From: Owenweeksia hongkongensis DSM 17368
Lineage (GTDB): Bacteria > Bacteroidota > Bacteroidia > Flavobacteriales > Schleiferiaceae
Direction of reading: 5' to 3'
DNA length: 64,000 nucleotides
Assembly: GCF_000236705.1 (NCBI RefSeq)
Contig: NC_016599.1
Span: forward strand, 1 to 64,000
The position numbers and the translations under genes were made by a program. Under the pieces are notes generated by a model, which worked only from the letters and a program-made list of their open reading frames with translations, ran no database searches and had not been told where the DNA came from. Positions 8,413 to 16,490 of this stretch are shown one piece after another (positions within the stretch are counted from its first letter, which is position 1; each line of letters begins with the position of its first letter).

Positions 8413-8421
8413 AATACGACC
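8407..8421. promoter_or_regulatory. Second operator copy, GGTC-N7-GACC, over the repressor start codon
   Basis: GGTC (8407-8410) and GACC (8418-8421) have the same 7-base spacing as the stronger site at 8439-8457, with centres 34 bases apart. The repressor start codon (8412-8410) lies inside it. Two matching palindromes in one short divergent gap make a specific operator more likely than chance. Confidence 0.5.
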
Positions 8422-8438
8422 GTTTAAAGATTGCTTTA

Positions 8439-8457
8439 TTGGTCAAATGTAGACCAA
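8439..8457. promoter_or_regulatory. Main SOS-cassette operator TTGGTC-N7-GACCAA
   Basis: TTGGTC (8439-8444) and GACCAA (8452-8457) form a perfect 6-bp palindrome around 7 bases. The repressor's own -7 element sits inside it, so binding would block that promoter. It also rules out the in-frame TTG at 8439 as the natural start of the polymerase gene. Confidence 0.6.
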
Positions 8458-8474
8458 ATTTGCAAAACAATCAA
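8444..8474 (-). promoter_or_regulatory. Promoter of the S24 repressor gene
   Basis: Read leftward, a TTG (8474-8472), a 20-base spacer and TACATTTG (8451-8444) match the Bacteroidota TTG/TAnnTTTG promoter. The predicted start of transcription is about 8437, giving a leader of some 25 bases. The -7 box is embedded in the operator palindrome. Confidence 0.55.
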
Positions 8475-8480
8475 GACGAA

Positions 8481-9641
8481 ATGTTAGGCGATAGATCAAT
8501 TGTACATATGGATATGGACACCTTTTTTGTGTCCTGTGAACGACTTCAGGATAGTCGTCTAAATGCTGTTCCATTGATAATTGGCGGCCATTCTGCGCGT
8601 GGAGTAGTGAGTTCATGCTCTTATGAAACCAGATACTTTGGAGTTCGGTCAGGGATGCCAATGAAGCAAGCTTTGCGCTTGTGTCCCGATGCCAAAGTCA
8701 TAAAGGGAGACATGGAGTTGTATTCCAAATATTCCAATTTGGTAACAGAAATAGCGAATGAGCACGCGCCAATGTTGGAGAAGTCCAGTATTGATGAGTT
8801 TTATATCGACATATCCGGTATGGATCGATTTTTTGGATGTCTACAATGGACGACAGAACTTTCAGATAAAATAAAACGAGAAGCAGGACTACCAATCAGT
8901 TTTGGATTGTCTGTAAATAAGACCGTTGCCAAGATTGCAACGGGGGAAGGAAAGCCGTTGGGAAGGATAGAAGTACCAGCAACAGCTGTTAGGCCATTTA
9001 TGAACCCCTTATCCATAAAAAAGATTCCTATGCTGGGCAATGCTACATTTCAAATATTGGCACGTATTGGTATAAGGAAGGTGCATACATTGGCAGATAT
9101 GCCCGTTGAAGTCTTGCAACGGATATTGGGGAAAAATGGAATAAGCCTTTGGAAGAAGGCCAACGGTATAGATAATACACCCGTTGAACCTTACCATGAG
9201 CGAAAGTCTATTTCCACGGAAAGGACATTTAATCAAGATACTTTTGATGTGGATATGCTTAGGCGGCTACTGGTTTCAATGGTTGAGAATTTAGGCTTTG
9301 ACCTGAGAAAAGAAAACTGGCTGACTTCAACCATTACCTTAAAAATTAGGTACAGCAATTTTGATACACATACACGCCAAAAACGGGTGGCTTATACTTC
9401 GGATGATCAAAAAATATTGGAGGTAATATCTGAATTATTTGATAAACTCTACGAGCGGAGAATGCGATTGAGACTCATAGGAATAAGTTTTTCAGGGTTG
9501 GTAAGAGGTAGTTATCAAATAGACCTATTTGAGGATACTCCCCATAAAATAGCCCTGTATCAAGCAATGGACAGTATGCGTATGAGATATGGAAAAGAAG
9601 CTGTTACTCGAGCCGCTAACTACACACCAAAACCACGATAG
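8481..9641 (+). CDS. Y-family translesion DNA polymerase (DinB/UmuC/ImuB type)
   Basis: This is an error-prone polymerase for copying damaged DNA. From ATG 8481 it is 386 residues. The palm residues are present: D11 in HMDMDTFF, and D105/E106 in SSIDEFYID, so it should be catalytically active. SYETRYFGVRSGMP is the family finger motif. QIDLF at about 346-350 is a good sliding-clamp-binding motif. An in-frame TTG at 8439 would add 14 residues but falls in the operator, so I prefer the ATG. DnaE starts on the base after its stop codon. The S24 repressor is divergent. The set resembles the imuB-dnaE2 mutagenesis cassette, but no imuA is seen. Confidence 0.93.
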   Translation: MLGDRSIVHMDMDTFFVSCERLQDSRLNAVPLIIGGHSARGVVSSCSYETRYFGVRSGMPMKQALRLCPDAKVIKGDMELYSKYSNLVTEIANEHAPMLEKSSIDEFYIDISGMDRFFGCLQWTTELSDKIKREAGLPISFGLSVNKTVAKIATGEGKPLGRIEVPATAVRPFMNPLSIKKIPMLGNATFQILARIGIRKVHTLADMPVEVLQRILGKNGISLWKKANGIDNTPVEPYHERKSISTERTFNQDTFDVDMLRRLLVSMVENLGFDLRKENWLTSTITLKIRYSNFDTHTRQKRVAYTSDDQKILEVISELFDKLYERRMRLRLIGISFSGLVRGSYQIDLFEDTPHKIALYQAMDSMRMRYGKEAVTRAANYTPKPR

Positions 9642-12600
9642 ATGTTTCTGAACTGCCATTCATATTATTCATTGCGCTATGGTACAATGTCAGTGGAAGA
9701 ACTGGTTAGCAATGGTGTTGCAACGGGGGCAACGGCACTTGCCCTTACCGATATTAACGCAACAACTGGAGTATTTGATTTTATAAAAGCTTGCAATGGG
9801 GCCAGCATAAAACCAATAGTAGGTTTAGAGTTTTGGGAAGAAAGTTGCAAATACATAGGGTTAGCAAAAAACAGGGAAGGGTTCAAGGAGTTGAATGAAA
9901 TTCTAACTCAGCGAAACCTTAAAAAGGAACCGTTGCCTGACCGTCCAATGGCAGACAATGTTTTCTTAATTTATCCTTTTGGAAAGGAGCCAAAGAACCT
10001 ACAGGAAAATGAATTCATAGGAGTACGGCCGGATCAAGTAAATAAGCTTTTGCAGTATCCAAATATCAGCCGTTGTGTACCGTTGCAGCCGGTTACTATG
10101 GCAGCAACATCGGATTTCACCTTTCACCAAGTATTGAGGTCAATTGATAATAATACTCTGGTTTCTAAGGTGGATAAAACGACTTTAGCAGCTCCTCATG
10201 ATACCTTCTTTCCGTTTCAACGGTTGCAGCAACGGTTTTCGGTTTACCCAGAAGTCTTTAAAAATGCAGAAAGGATAATTGAAGATTGCAATTTTGAATT
10301 TGACTTCAGCACTCCAAAAAATAAGAAGTATTACACAGGCAGCAAGCACAGTGATAGACAATTACTGGAAAGTTTAGCGAAGGAAGGTATTGTAAGGAGA
10401 TATGGCAAGGGAAATCTCGAAGCTATGAAGAGGGTAGCGAAGGAAATTGATGTGATTGATAAACTTGACTTCGCGGGGTATTTTTTAATTACCTGGGATA
10501 TTATTAGATATAGTCAATCAAGAGGCTTTTTTCATGTGGGTAGGGGAAGTGGGGCAAACAGTGTGGTGAGTTATTGTTTGGGCATAACCAACATTTGCCC
10601 CATAGAGCTCAATCTTTACTTTGAGAGGTTTTTGAATTCCAGCCGCAAAACACCTCCTGACTTTGACATTGACTGGAGCTGGAAGGATCGTGATGATATT
10701 TTGGATTACATATTTAAACGATTTGATAGCCGTTGCACTGCTTTTACTGGTACCGTTGCTAAGTTTAAATATCGTTCTACCATTAGAGAAGTAGGTAAGG
10801 CATTGGGGCTACCAAAGGAAGAATTGGACATACTTTCAAAAGCGCGAGCAACGGCTATTGATCTTTCTGATCCAATAGTTAGTCAAGTAGTAGATATAGG
10901 GCAACGGCTGGAGGGGTTCCCGAATCAACGGAGCGTACATTCTTGTGGTGTAATTATTTCAGAGGAGCCATTGACGTATTATACAGCTTTAGACTTACCT
11001 CCAAAAGGTTTTCCAACTGTACAATTCGATATGTATATAGGTGAGGATATAGGCTTTGAAAAGTTTGATATACTCAGTCAGCGAGGTATTGGGCACATCA
11101 ATGAATGTGTAGAGATCCTAAAAGAGAATCGAGGCGTAGAAATAGATATACATGCCGTTGATAGCTTTAAAGACGACCCGTTGCTCAATGAGAAATTAGC
11201 AAAAGGCGAAACCTTAGGTTGTTTTTATATCGAATCGCCAGCCATGCGCGGTTTGCTTAGAAGGTTAAAATGTGACAACTATCCAGTACTTGTAGCAGCA
11301 AGCAGCATAATAAGGCCGGGGGTAGCCAAGTCCGGAATGATGCGGGAATATATTCAGCGCCATAATGATCCCGAGAACTTTGAATATTTTCATCCTGTTT
11401 TTGAAGAACAGTTGGCAGATACCTATGGTATAATGGTATATCAGGAAGATGTAATTAAGATAGCAGAAGGTTTTGCCAAACTGGATCCAACAGATGGTGA
11501 TATTCTAAGAAGAGCCATGAGCGGAAAAACCAGATCAATTAAAGAACTGGATGCTATTAAAGGGAAGTTTTTTGCTAATTGTAAAGAACTTGGCTACGAT
11601 GATAATCTCGCTCAGGAAGTTTATAGGCAGATAGAGAGTTTTGCGGGGTACTCCTTTTGTAAGGCACACTCGGCCAGCTATGCCGTTGAAAGCTACCAAA
11701 GCCTGTATCTAAAGACATATTACCCCATTGAGTTTATGGTAGCTGTAATTAACAATTTTGGCGGCTTTTACCGAACCGAAGTTTATGTACATGAAGCAAT
11801 TAGAGCAGGAGCAACGGTACATGCACCGTGCATAAATACCAGTGATTACAATACTAAGGTGGTCGGAAATGAAATTTACTTAGGCTTTATTCATGTCGAG
11901 GGCCTAAACGAGGAAACAATTAAAACAATACTACTGCAACGGCAGCAACAAGATCTGTTTCTTTCTTTGGATGATTTTATGAGTAGAGCGAATGTAGGTT
12001 TAGAACACTTACAAACACTTGTCTATACTGGTGCTTTCAGATTTACAGGATGCTCAAAGAGTGAATTGATTATTCAGGTGAGAATGAAGTTTGTTGCAAC
12101 CAAACCACAACCGTTGCAACAGTTATTTCAGTCTCCAACAAGGGATTTTACTTTACCAGAATTGGAGCGAACCCCAATTGAGGATGCATTTGATGAAGTT
12201 GAGATACTTGGATTTCCAATAAGTATTCAGCCATTTGATCTATTAAAAACCAATTTTCGTGGTGATGTCTTCGTTAAGGATTTACTAAAGTATCAAGGCC
12301 AAGTTGTGAGAATGCTGGGGTACTTAATATCTCAAAAGCCAGTACCAACGTCAAGAGGCTTAATGTACTTTGGTACTTGGATAGATCATCAAGGTGAATA
12401 TTTCGATACTACCCATTTCCCAGATAATCTTCAGAGGTATCCATTTAGTGGTGGTGGATGTTATCTTCTTAGAGGCAAAGTAGCCGTTGACTTTCACTTT
12501 CCCACCATTGAAATTCTGCAAATGGCCAAATTGCCATATAAACCAGATCCACGATATGGAGAGGAGGGGCAGTCTAAGGAAAGGAAATCTGTAAATAATG

Positions 12601-12677
12601 ACATTAACCCTTGGATACCTCAGAGAGCACCTTATCCATCGAAGGATGATCGAGATAGATCTTTCAATAATTCTTGA
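9642..12677 (+). CDS. DNA polymerase III alpha subunit homologue (DnaE2/ImuC-like)
   Basis: This C-family polymerase probably cooperates with the adjacent Y-family enzyme in damage-induced mutagenesis. At 1011 residues it is shorter than replicative DnaE (about 1,150 or more), in the range of DnaE2. The order is PHP domain (1 to about 220), palm with GRGSGANSVVSY and catalytic DFDID (340-344), fingers with GYSFCKAHSASYA, and an OB-like segment near 890-980. The PHP metal sites are degraded: the usual HLH reads NCH and TDH reads TDI, so proofreading by this domain is unlikely. It begins directly after the polymerase stop codon, so the two are cotranscribed. Confidence 0.93.
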   Translation: MFLNCHSYYSLRYGTMSVEELVSNGVATGATALALTDINATTGVFDFIKACNGASIKPIVGLEFWEESCKYIGLAKNREGFKELNEILTQRNLKKEPLPDRPMADNVFLIYPFGKEPKNLQENEFIGVRPDQVNKLLQYPNISRCVPLQPVTMAATSDFTFHQVLRSIDNNTLVSKVDKTTLAAPHDTFFPFQRLQQRFSVYPEVFKNAERIIEDCNFEFDFSTPKNKKYYTGSKHSDRQLLESLAKEGIVRRYGKGNLEAMKRVAKEIDVIDKLDFAGYFLITWDIIRYSQSRGFFHVGRGSGANSVVSYCLGITNICPIELNLYFERFLNSSRKTPPDFDIDWSWKDRDDILDYIFKRFDSRCTAFTGTVAKFKYRSTIREVGKALGLPKEELDILSKARATAIDLSDPIVSQVVDIGQRLEGFPNQRSVHSCGVIISEEPLTYYTALDLPPKGFPTVQFDMYIGEDIGFEKFDILSQRGIGHINECVEILKENRGVEIDIHAVDSFKDDPLLNEKLAKGETLGCFYIESPAMRGLLRRLKCDNYPVLVAASSIIRPGVAKSGMMREYIQRHNDPENFEYFHPVFEEQLADTYGIMVYQEDVIKIAEGFAKLDPTDGDILRRAMSGKTRSIKELDAIKGKFFANCKELGYDDNLAQEVYRQIESFAGYSFCKAHSASYAVESYQSLYLKTYYPIEFMVAVINNFGGFYRTEVYVHEAIRAGATVHAPCINTSDYNTKVVGNEIYLGFIHVEGLNEETIKTILLQRQQQDLFLSLDDFMSRANVGLEHLQTLVYTGAFRFTGCSKSELIIQVRMKFVATKPQPLQQLFQSPTRDFTLPELERTPIEDAFDEVEILGFPISIQPFDLLKTNFRGDVFVKDLLKYQGQVVRMLGYLISQKPVPTSRGLMYFGTWIDHQGEYFDTTHFPDNLQRYPFSGGGCYLLRGKVAVDFHFPTIEILQMAKLPYKPDPRYGEEGQSKERKSVNNDINPWIPQRAPYPSKDDRDRSFNNS

Positions 12678-12691
12678 AATCCTTGATTTGG

Positions 12692-12862
12692 TTATTTCAT
12701 ACCAAAATCTTCCTTTAGTTTATCAAACGTTGCCCCAAACAACCAAAGGCCCCCAAACCATCCGCTAAATGCGATAATAGATGTTTCGATTACATCTCTA
12801 TTAGCTACTATAACAACACAAAATATCTTTATTATAAGAAGTATGTTCCCTACGATGGTCAT
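12692..12862 (-). CDS. Small 56-residue two-TM protein (hypothetical)
   Basis: An ATG at 12862 opens a 56-codon frame ending in TAA. The product has two hydrophobic segments (GNILLIIKIFCVVIVAN and ETSIIAFSGWFGGLWLFGAT) and a charged tail, DKLKEDFGMK. The composition and topology look like a real small membrane protein rather than chance. It lies antisense-oriented between the DnaE and SRAP genes. No function can be assigned. Confidence 0.45.
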   Translation of the reverse strand: MTIVGNILLIIKIFCVVIVANRDVIETSIIAFSGWFGGLWLFGATFDKLKEDFGMK

Positions 12863-12933
12863 TTGCTCTGGTGTCTATCTTATAGCAAGATAGAATTTAT
12901 TACTAAATTCATAATGTAATAAAATTGAGAATT

Positions 12934-13719
12934 ATGTGTGTTTATACAACTCAGGAGGCAGACTTTACAAACAAGTATTCCAATTGGAAGGATTTGGTAA
13001 CTCGAAGTATTCAACCAGTCACAACATGGATAGAAAGTCCTGAATTCATGGAAGTAGATAGACCTCAATTCAAAGATCGGTCACCCGTTATTGGAATTGG
13101 AAACTGGGCGACTATTCAGTACAAAAAAGGTGATCAATACTGGTGGGATTGGGCACAATTTGCCCCAACTGTAAGTATGTGGCCTGGTGGCAAGAAGATG
13201 CCATATTACAATGCTAAAGTAGAAACTCTTGTTGGATATTTTGAGGAGGACAAACGAGGCGAATTTCCTATGAGGGTAAGAGATGACTTGCAACAGCGAA
13301 CCTGTGTTTTTTGGGTGAATTCATTTTTTGAAAGTAATGGGAATAAAACCAACCCCCGCTGGTTTAATATCCACAGAAAAGATGATAAGATGATACCCTT
13401 AGCTGCGTTTTATCACATTGAATCAGATCCAGAGGGAGGTACAGCTTTACCTTCCTTCACTATTATCACACGAGATCCATATCCTCTGGTTGCCGAAACC
13501 GGTCACCCTCGCTCCCCTGGAGTTCTACCCCATGAATACTTTATGGATTGGATGGATCCTGCACTTAATATCTATGATAAGTTTTCACTTATAGCTGAAA
13601 CAGCTGATGGAGAGTATGTGATTGATGAAGTTGAAAAGTCAAGTGTTACTAAAAGAACGGAACACGCGACCCAGCCGATTGAAGGTGGAAGAGCTGTGTT
13701 TGTTGGAGAGTTGGAGTAG
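12934..13719 (+). CDS. SRAP-family protein (HMCES/YedK-like abasic-site crosslinker)
   Basis: SRAP proteins protect abasic sites in single-stranded DNA by a covalent link through Cys2. I choose ATG 12934 because it puts Cys directly after Met (MCVYTT), which the chemistry requires. An upstream in-frame TTG at 12925 would destroy this. The other active-site residues align by pattern: N93 in PYYNAKVET, E133 in NSFFESN, and H191 in AETGHPRSPGVL. At 261 residues it is a little longer than YedK and divergent in sequence. Position beside the S24/Y-polymerase/DnaE cassette fits a shared role in the damage response, although it has its own start region. Confidence 0.85.
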   Translation: MCVYTTQEADFTNKYSNWKDLVTRSIQPVTTWIESPEFMEVDRPQFKDRSPVIGIGNWATIQYKKGDQYWWDWAQFAPTVSMWPGGKKMPYYNAKVETLVGYFEEDKRGEFPMRVRDDLQQRTCVFWVNSFFESNGNKTNPRWFNIHRKDDKMIPLAAFYHIESDPEGGTALPSFTIITRDPYPLVAETGHPRSPGVLPHEYFMDWMDPALNIYDKFSLIAETADGEYVIDEVEKSSVTKRTEHATQPIEGGRAVFVGELE

Positions 13720-13732
13720 CTTTAATTCTTAC

Positions 13733-14506
13733 TTAGTTGTTGTATTTCGTAGCATTAAGTCGCTTGTCGCGATTTACATGCCTATAGTCTTTTTCTGATA
13801 GAATGGCTAAGTCAAACATTTCGTTCATACGACTACCAACTCGTTGACCATATCGTTCAACGAATTGTTCTTTAGTAAGATTTGTGCACAGATGAGTGAT
13901 GATTTGTTGTTCGTCCATCTTAGCGTATCTTCTTTCAAGAATCCTCCTTAGGATATCTTCTTTCTTTCCGTAATGAACAGCGTTTTCTTCGGTGTCAATA
14001 TCATCGAAAAGCCAGTTGCCACTCATATACTTTTTTAATCCCTCATCACCGTCCTTTTCATATGCTGATACCATATCTTGAGTGGAAACAATATTAAACC
14101 GTTGTGATTCTAAGTCTGAAAACTGCATTATCCATAGGCGTAGAATTTTGAACATGGTTGATTTTCCCGATCCTGGTTTTCCGAGGAGAAATATCCCACG
14201 GTTATTTTTTTGGCTTACCTGCTTCATGCAAAAATTTGCAACACTTTTGGTATTTCGGGTAAACTCAAATCCGAACTTATCCCATTTTTCAGGGCAGATT
14301 TTTCGAGCTATTCTGCTAAAAAGTTGTCCAGCTTCTTTTTGGGATATCTCTTTCGCTGGAGGTTTTTTGTCATTTATTTTATCAAGGTAACCTGGTGGAA
14401 GTGATACTACTGGGTTGGATTTTATCTTTAAGGGATTCCTTTCCCAGTGTGGTGATTGGATATGCTTCATGTTAGCTAACTTTGAAAGGTGTTCAATAGG
14501 GTTCAT
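13733..14506 (-). CDS. DnaC/IstB-like AAA+ ATPase, probable helicase loader
   Basis: This 257-residue ATPase has Walker A GKPGSGKST (109-117), a Walker B-type WLFDDIDTEE (165-174) and an arginine-rich C-terminal region (RYGQRVGSRMNEM) typical of DnaC-type loaders. Its start overlaps the DnaD-like gene by 4 bases, forming an initiator plus loader pair as in phage and satellite replication modules. It would load the host replicative helicase at the element's origin. An IstB transposition helper is the main alternative, but there is no IstA transposase nearby. Confidence 0.85.
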   Translation of the reverse strand: MNPIEHLSKLANMKHIQSPHWERNPLKIKSNPVVSLPPGYLDKINDKKPPAKEISQKEAGQLFSRIARKICPEKWDKFGFEFTRNTKSVANFCMKQVSQKNNRGIFLLGKPGSGKSTMFKILRLWIMQFSDLESQRFNIVSTQDMVSAYEKDGDEGLKKYMSGNWLFDDIDTEENAVHYGKKEDILRRILERRYAKMDEQQIITHLCTNLTKEQFVERYGQRVGSRMNEMFDLAILSEKDYRHVNRDKRLNATKYNN

Positions 14507-15351
14507 AATGTATATTGGTTTTGATTAAAATCTATCTTTTCTTTTTTTTCGGAACTTTTTTCTTTTTGGATAAAGGGCAGTGTGTTGATGAGCGTAGCCT
14601 TCCAATTGGTGATTTTTTTGTTTTTGCCCGTTTTCCAATGGTTTTCAGTCCATGAATAATATTTAGCTCGAAGAGCAGTTGGGTCAACTGTCATTTTCAT
14701 TTTTGTCGCTTGATCAAAACCAAATTTTTCAAAATCTTCGAGGGAGGGGTGCTCTTCCTCCTTCTTAAATTCTTTTAATTGTTGTTTCTTTATTTCTTTA
14801 ATTGTTGTTGATTGATTGTTTACTTCTGGTTGCTGAGATGTTACAGCGCTTGTTGGTGTGTTAGTTAGTGAATTGCTTTTAAGAGCCGATGCCCTTGATG
14901 GATACTGCCTTTCAGTTTGTTTTGGAAAGTTTATTTTACTTGTTGGCTTATCATTAGTTATCTGTTTAAGAATCGGTGAATTCTCAGGTGGATTTGGCTC
15001 ATTGCAATTGGAGGAGAAACTGTTCCGGATATTTTCAGAACCCTGCATTTCATGCCAATTGTTGATTGTAATAACTTGGTATTTATTAGTGGGGGATCTA
15101 GAAATCGTTTTGCTTCTCTCAAGTTTATTCATGGCAGTTCTAAGTTGTTGTGTGCTTAATCCTAACTGGAGGGACAGTTTGTTCCAACTTATAATAGTGG
15201 ATCCTGCTTTTATGGTTATACCTTTCCATGGTTTGTCTTCGTAGTTTGCAGTTAGGAGTAAGTGTAAATAGAGCCTAACTACATTTGTGTCACTATACCA
15301 TTCCCATTGTAATAGGCTTCTATAGAATTTAAGCCATCCATTTGTCATCAT
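14503..15351 (-). CDS. DnaD/phage replisome-organiser-like replication initiator
   Basis: The 282-residue protein begins with a winged-helix domain (about 1-105; GWLKFYRSLLQWEWYSDTNVVRLYLHL at the start, then ISWNKLSLQLGLSTQQLRTA). This layout matches the N-terminal domain of phage replisome organisers. A low-complexity Ser/Asn/Lys linker (about 115-205) leads to a C-terminal DnaD-like segment with YYSWTENHWKTG. It is cotranscribed with the helicase-loader gene through a 4-base overlap. Two ATGs sit in tandem at the start; either could be used. Confidence 0.82.
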   Translation of the reverse strand: MMTNGWLKFYRSLLQWEWYSDTNVVRLYLHLLLTANYEDKPWKGITIKAGSTIISWNKLSLQLGLSTQQLRTAMNKLERSKTISRSPTNKYQVITINNWHEMQGSENIRNSFSSNCNEPNPPENSPILKQITNDKPTSKINFPKQTERQYPSRASALKSNSLTNTPTSAVTSQQPEVNNQSTTIKEIKKQQLKEFKKEEEHPSLEDFEKFGFDQATKMKMTVDPTALRAKYYSWTENHWKTGKNKKITNWKATLINTLPFIQKEKSSEKKEKIDFNQNQYTL

Positions 15352-15431
15352 GTTTTTTGAATTAGAGGATTATTAATTTTTCTATCTTAATTTTTGTTTC
15401 TATTTGATTTGTTAAAAATTCTAGGCCGGAA

Positions 15432-15659
15432 TTATAGGGACATATTTTGTTGTTCCACCAATATCTTAGTGAGCTCATTGACTCTTTCAATTCGAGAAAC
15501 CCGTTTCGGTTTCCGAATGATGCTAGTTGATGAGTCCTGCAGGTTCTGGTTATTAATAGTTGCAAAAATCTCGTTCTGTTGAATTGGGTCAAGCTGCTTT
15601 AGAAGCAGTTTGATAGCCTCAACAGTACCATGATTATTATTTACAACTAATGATTGCAT
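15432..15659 (-). CDS. Small hypothetical protein upstream of the replication genes
   Basis: The 75 residues start MQSLVVNNNHGTVEAIKLLL and are polar and helical throughout, with a basic centre (IIRKPKRVSRIERVNEL). There is no TM segment or recognised domain. It lies first in the leftward replication operon, 80 bases before the DnaD-like gene. A small DNA-binding or regulatory protein is plausible. A competing frame on the same strand (15362-15592) has a less coding-like composition. Confidence 0.5.
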   Translation of the reverse strand: MQSLVVNNNHGTVEAIKLLLKQLDPIQQNEIFATINNQNLQDSSTSIIRKPKRVSRIERVNELTKILVEQQNMSL

Positions 15660-15863
15660 TCAGTTAATTTGACCTTTGGGTTGGAGCTATTTGCTTTTTA
15701 GGTTTACATCAAAATTTTCACAGATCTCTTTGTTGTAGAGTAATATTCTATTGGTTGCTGTATAATATATTACTTAGATTTTTTAGTGAAATAGTTTGTT
15801 GAGTTGAATCAATTAATGTTGTCAGGTGTCATGATGTTAGTGTTTTGTAATTCATGTTTGTTA

Positions 15864-15893
15864 TTTGTTTGTTAATATTTATTTATACATTTG
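15864..15893 (+). promoter_or_regulatory. Promoter of the XRE repressor gene
   Basis: TTTG (15864-15867), an 18-base spacer and TACATTTG (15886-15893) match the Bacteroidota consensus. The transcript would start near 15900, immediately before the operator repeats. Confidence 0.55.
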
Positions 15894-15905
15894 TTTTGTC
15901 AAAGA

Positions 15906-15942
15906 TATGTAAAAAGTTACATAGTGTATAAAAAGTTGTATA
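15906..15942. promoter_or_regulatory. XRE operator repeats
   Basis: TATGTAA-AAAG-TTACATA (15906-15923) is a perfect 7-bp palindrome. It is followed at once by a related copy, TGTATAAAAAGTTGTATA (15925-15942), sharing the AAAAGTT core. They lie just downstream of the XRE promoter and across a possible leftward -7 box. They are therefore likely operators by which the XRE protein controls itself and the replication genes. Confidence 0.5.
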
Positions 15943-15975
15943 ATTTTATGCCGAGAAAAGCTAAATCGAATATAT

Positions 15976-16383
15976 ATGTCTGATAATGAATTAGGTAAAT
16001 CAGGGTTTCCCGAGCGGTTAAATGAACTAAGGGAGAATTTGCACTTAAGTGGGAATCAATTGGCAGCAGTAATGGGACAGAATACAAGTAAGGTCGCGGG
16101 TTATTTGCGTGGTGCAAATCTTCCACGGATTGATTTTTTGATGACTATTAACTTGTGGTACCCTTTAGTTAATATTGACTACTTAGTTACGGGAAGAGGG
16201 AAGTTGTTTTTAGACAAGGAAAAGGCTTTGCTTCAGGCTGTTAAGCCTGATCATGTAGAAATTACTGCTGGGAAAAGTGATGGACAGACTTTGAATTATA
16301 AGGAGCTTTTCGAGAGTTGTAAAGAGCAGGTTAAGGACAAGGATAAAATTATCAGATTGTATGAAAAGCAATTAGGAATCTAA
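15976..16383 (+). CDS. XRE-family transcriptional regulator of the element
   Basis: The 135 residues have an N-terminal helix-turn-helix (about 10-60: FPERLNELRENLHLSGNQLA, then KVAGYLRGANLPRID) ending in the family motif NIDYLVTGRG. A linker leads to a C-terminal charged helix (ELFESCKEQVKDKDKIIRLY), probably a coiled coil for dimerisation. Divergent placement from the replication genes, with palindromes between, suggests a phage-type repressor. It lacks a peptidase domain, so it cannot self-cleave. It converges on the integrase gene with a shared terminator between them. Confidence 0.85.
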   Translation: MSDNELGKSGFPERLNELRENLHLSGNQLAAVMGQNTSKVAGYLRGANLPRIDFLMTINLWYPLVNIDYLVTGRGKLFLDKEKALLQAVKPDHVEITAGKSDGQTLNYKELFESCKEQVKDKDKIIRLYEKQLGI

Positions 16384-16398
16384 AGTGTAATACTATTT

Positions 16399-16448
16399 AA
16401 AACTAAATCACCCGTCAACTTATCAAAGTTCACGGGTGATTTAGTTTT
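16399..16448. terminator. Bidirectional terminator between XRE and integrase genes
   Basis: A perfect 17-bp stem (16399-16415 with 16432-16448) is flanked by A and T runs, so it can end transcripts from both converging genes. Confidence 0.85.
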
Positions 16449-16490
16449 AGAAATTCTGTAATTGATCTACAGGATGATCAATGTTTGTAT

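Larger units (their letters stand above)
15660..15975. promoter_or_regulatory. Divergent control region of the replication module and XRE gene
   Basis: This is a 316-base, strongly AT-rich region between the leftward replication genes and the rightward XRE gene. It contains a good rightward promoter (15864-15893) and operator-like repeats (15906-15942). There is also a possible leftward -7 box, TATCTTTG, at 15907-15900, but no matching -33 element. No further ORF is seen. AT richness and position make it a candidate replication origin too, but no iterons were found. Confidence 0.5.

Noticed and set aside
8439-8480. TTG start adding 14 residues to the Y-family polymerase
   Set aside because: It lies inside the operator palindrome, and the added residues do not match the family. 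ATG 8481 fits better.
13733-14506. IstB transposition helper
   Set aside because: The ATPase could be IstB-like, but there is no IstA partner or terminal repeats, and it is coupled to a replication initiator gene.
15362-15592. Alternative leftward frame overlapping the 75-residue ORF
   Set aside because: Its composition is irregular and cysteine/arginine-rich, whereas the other frame is smoothly helical and polar with an ATG start.
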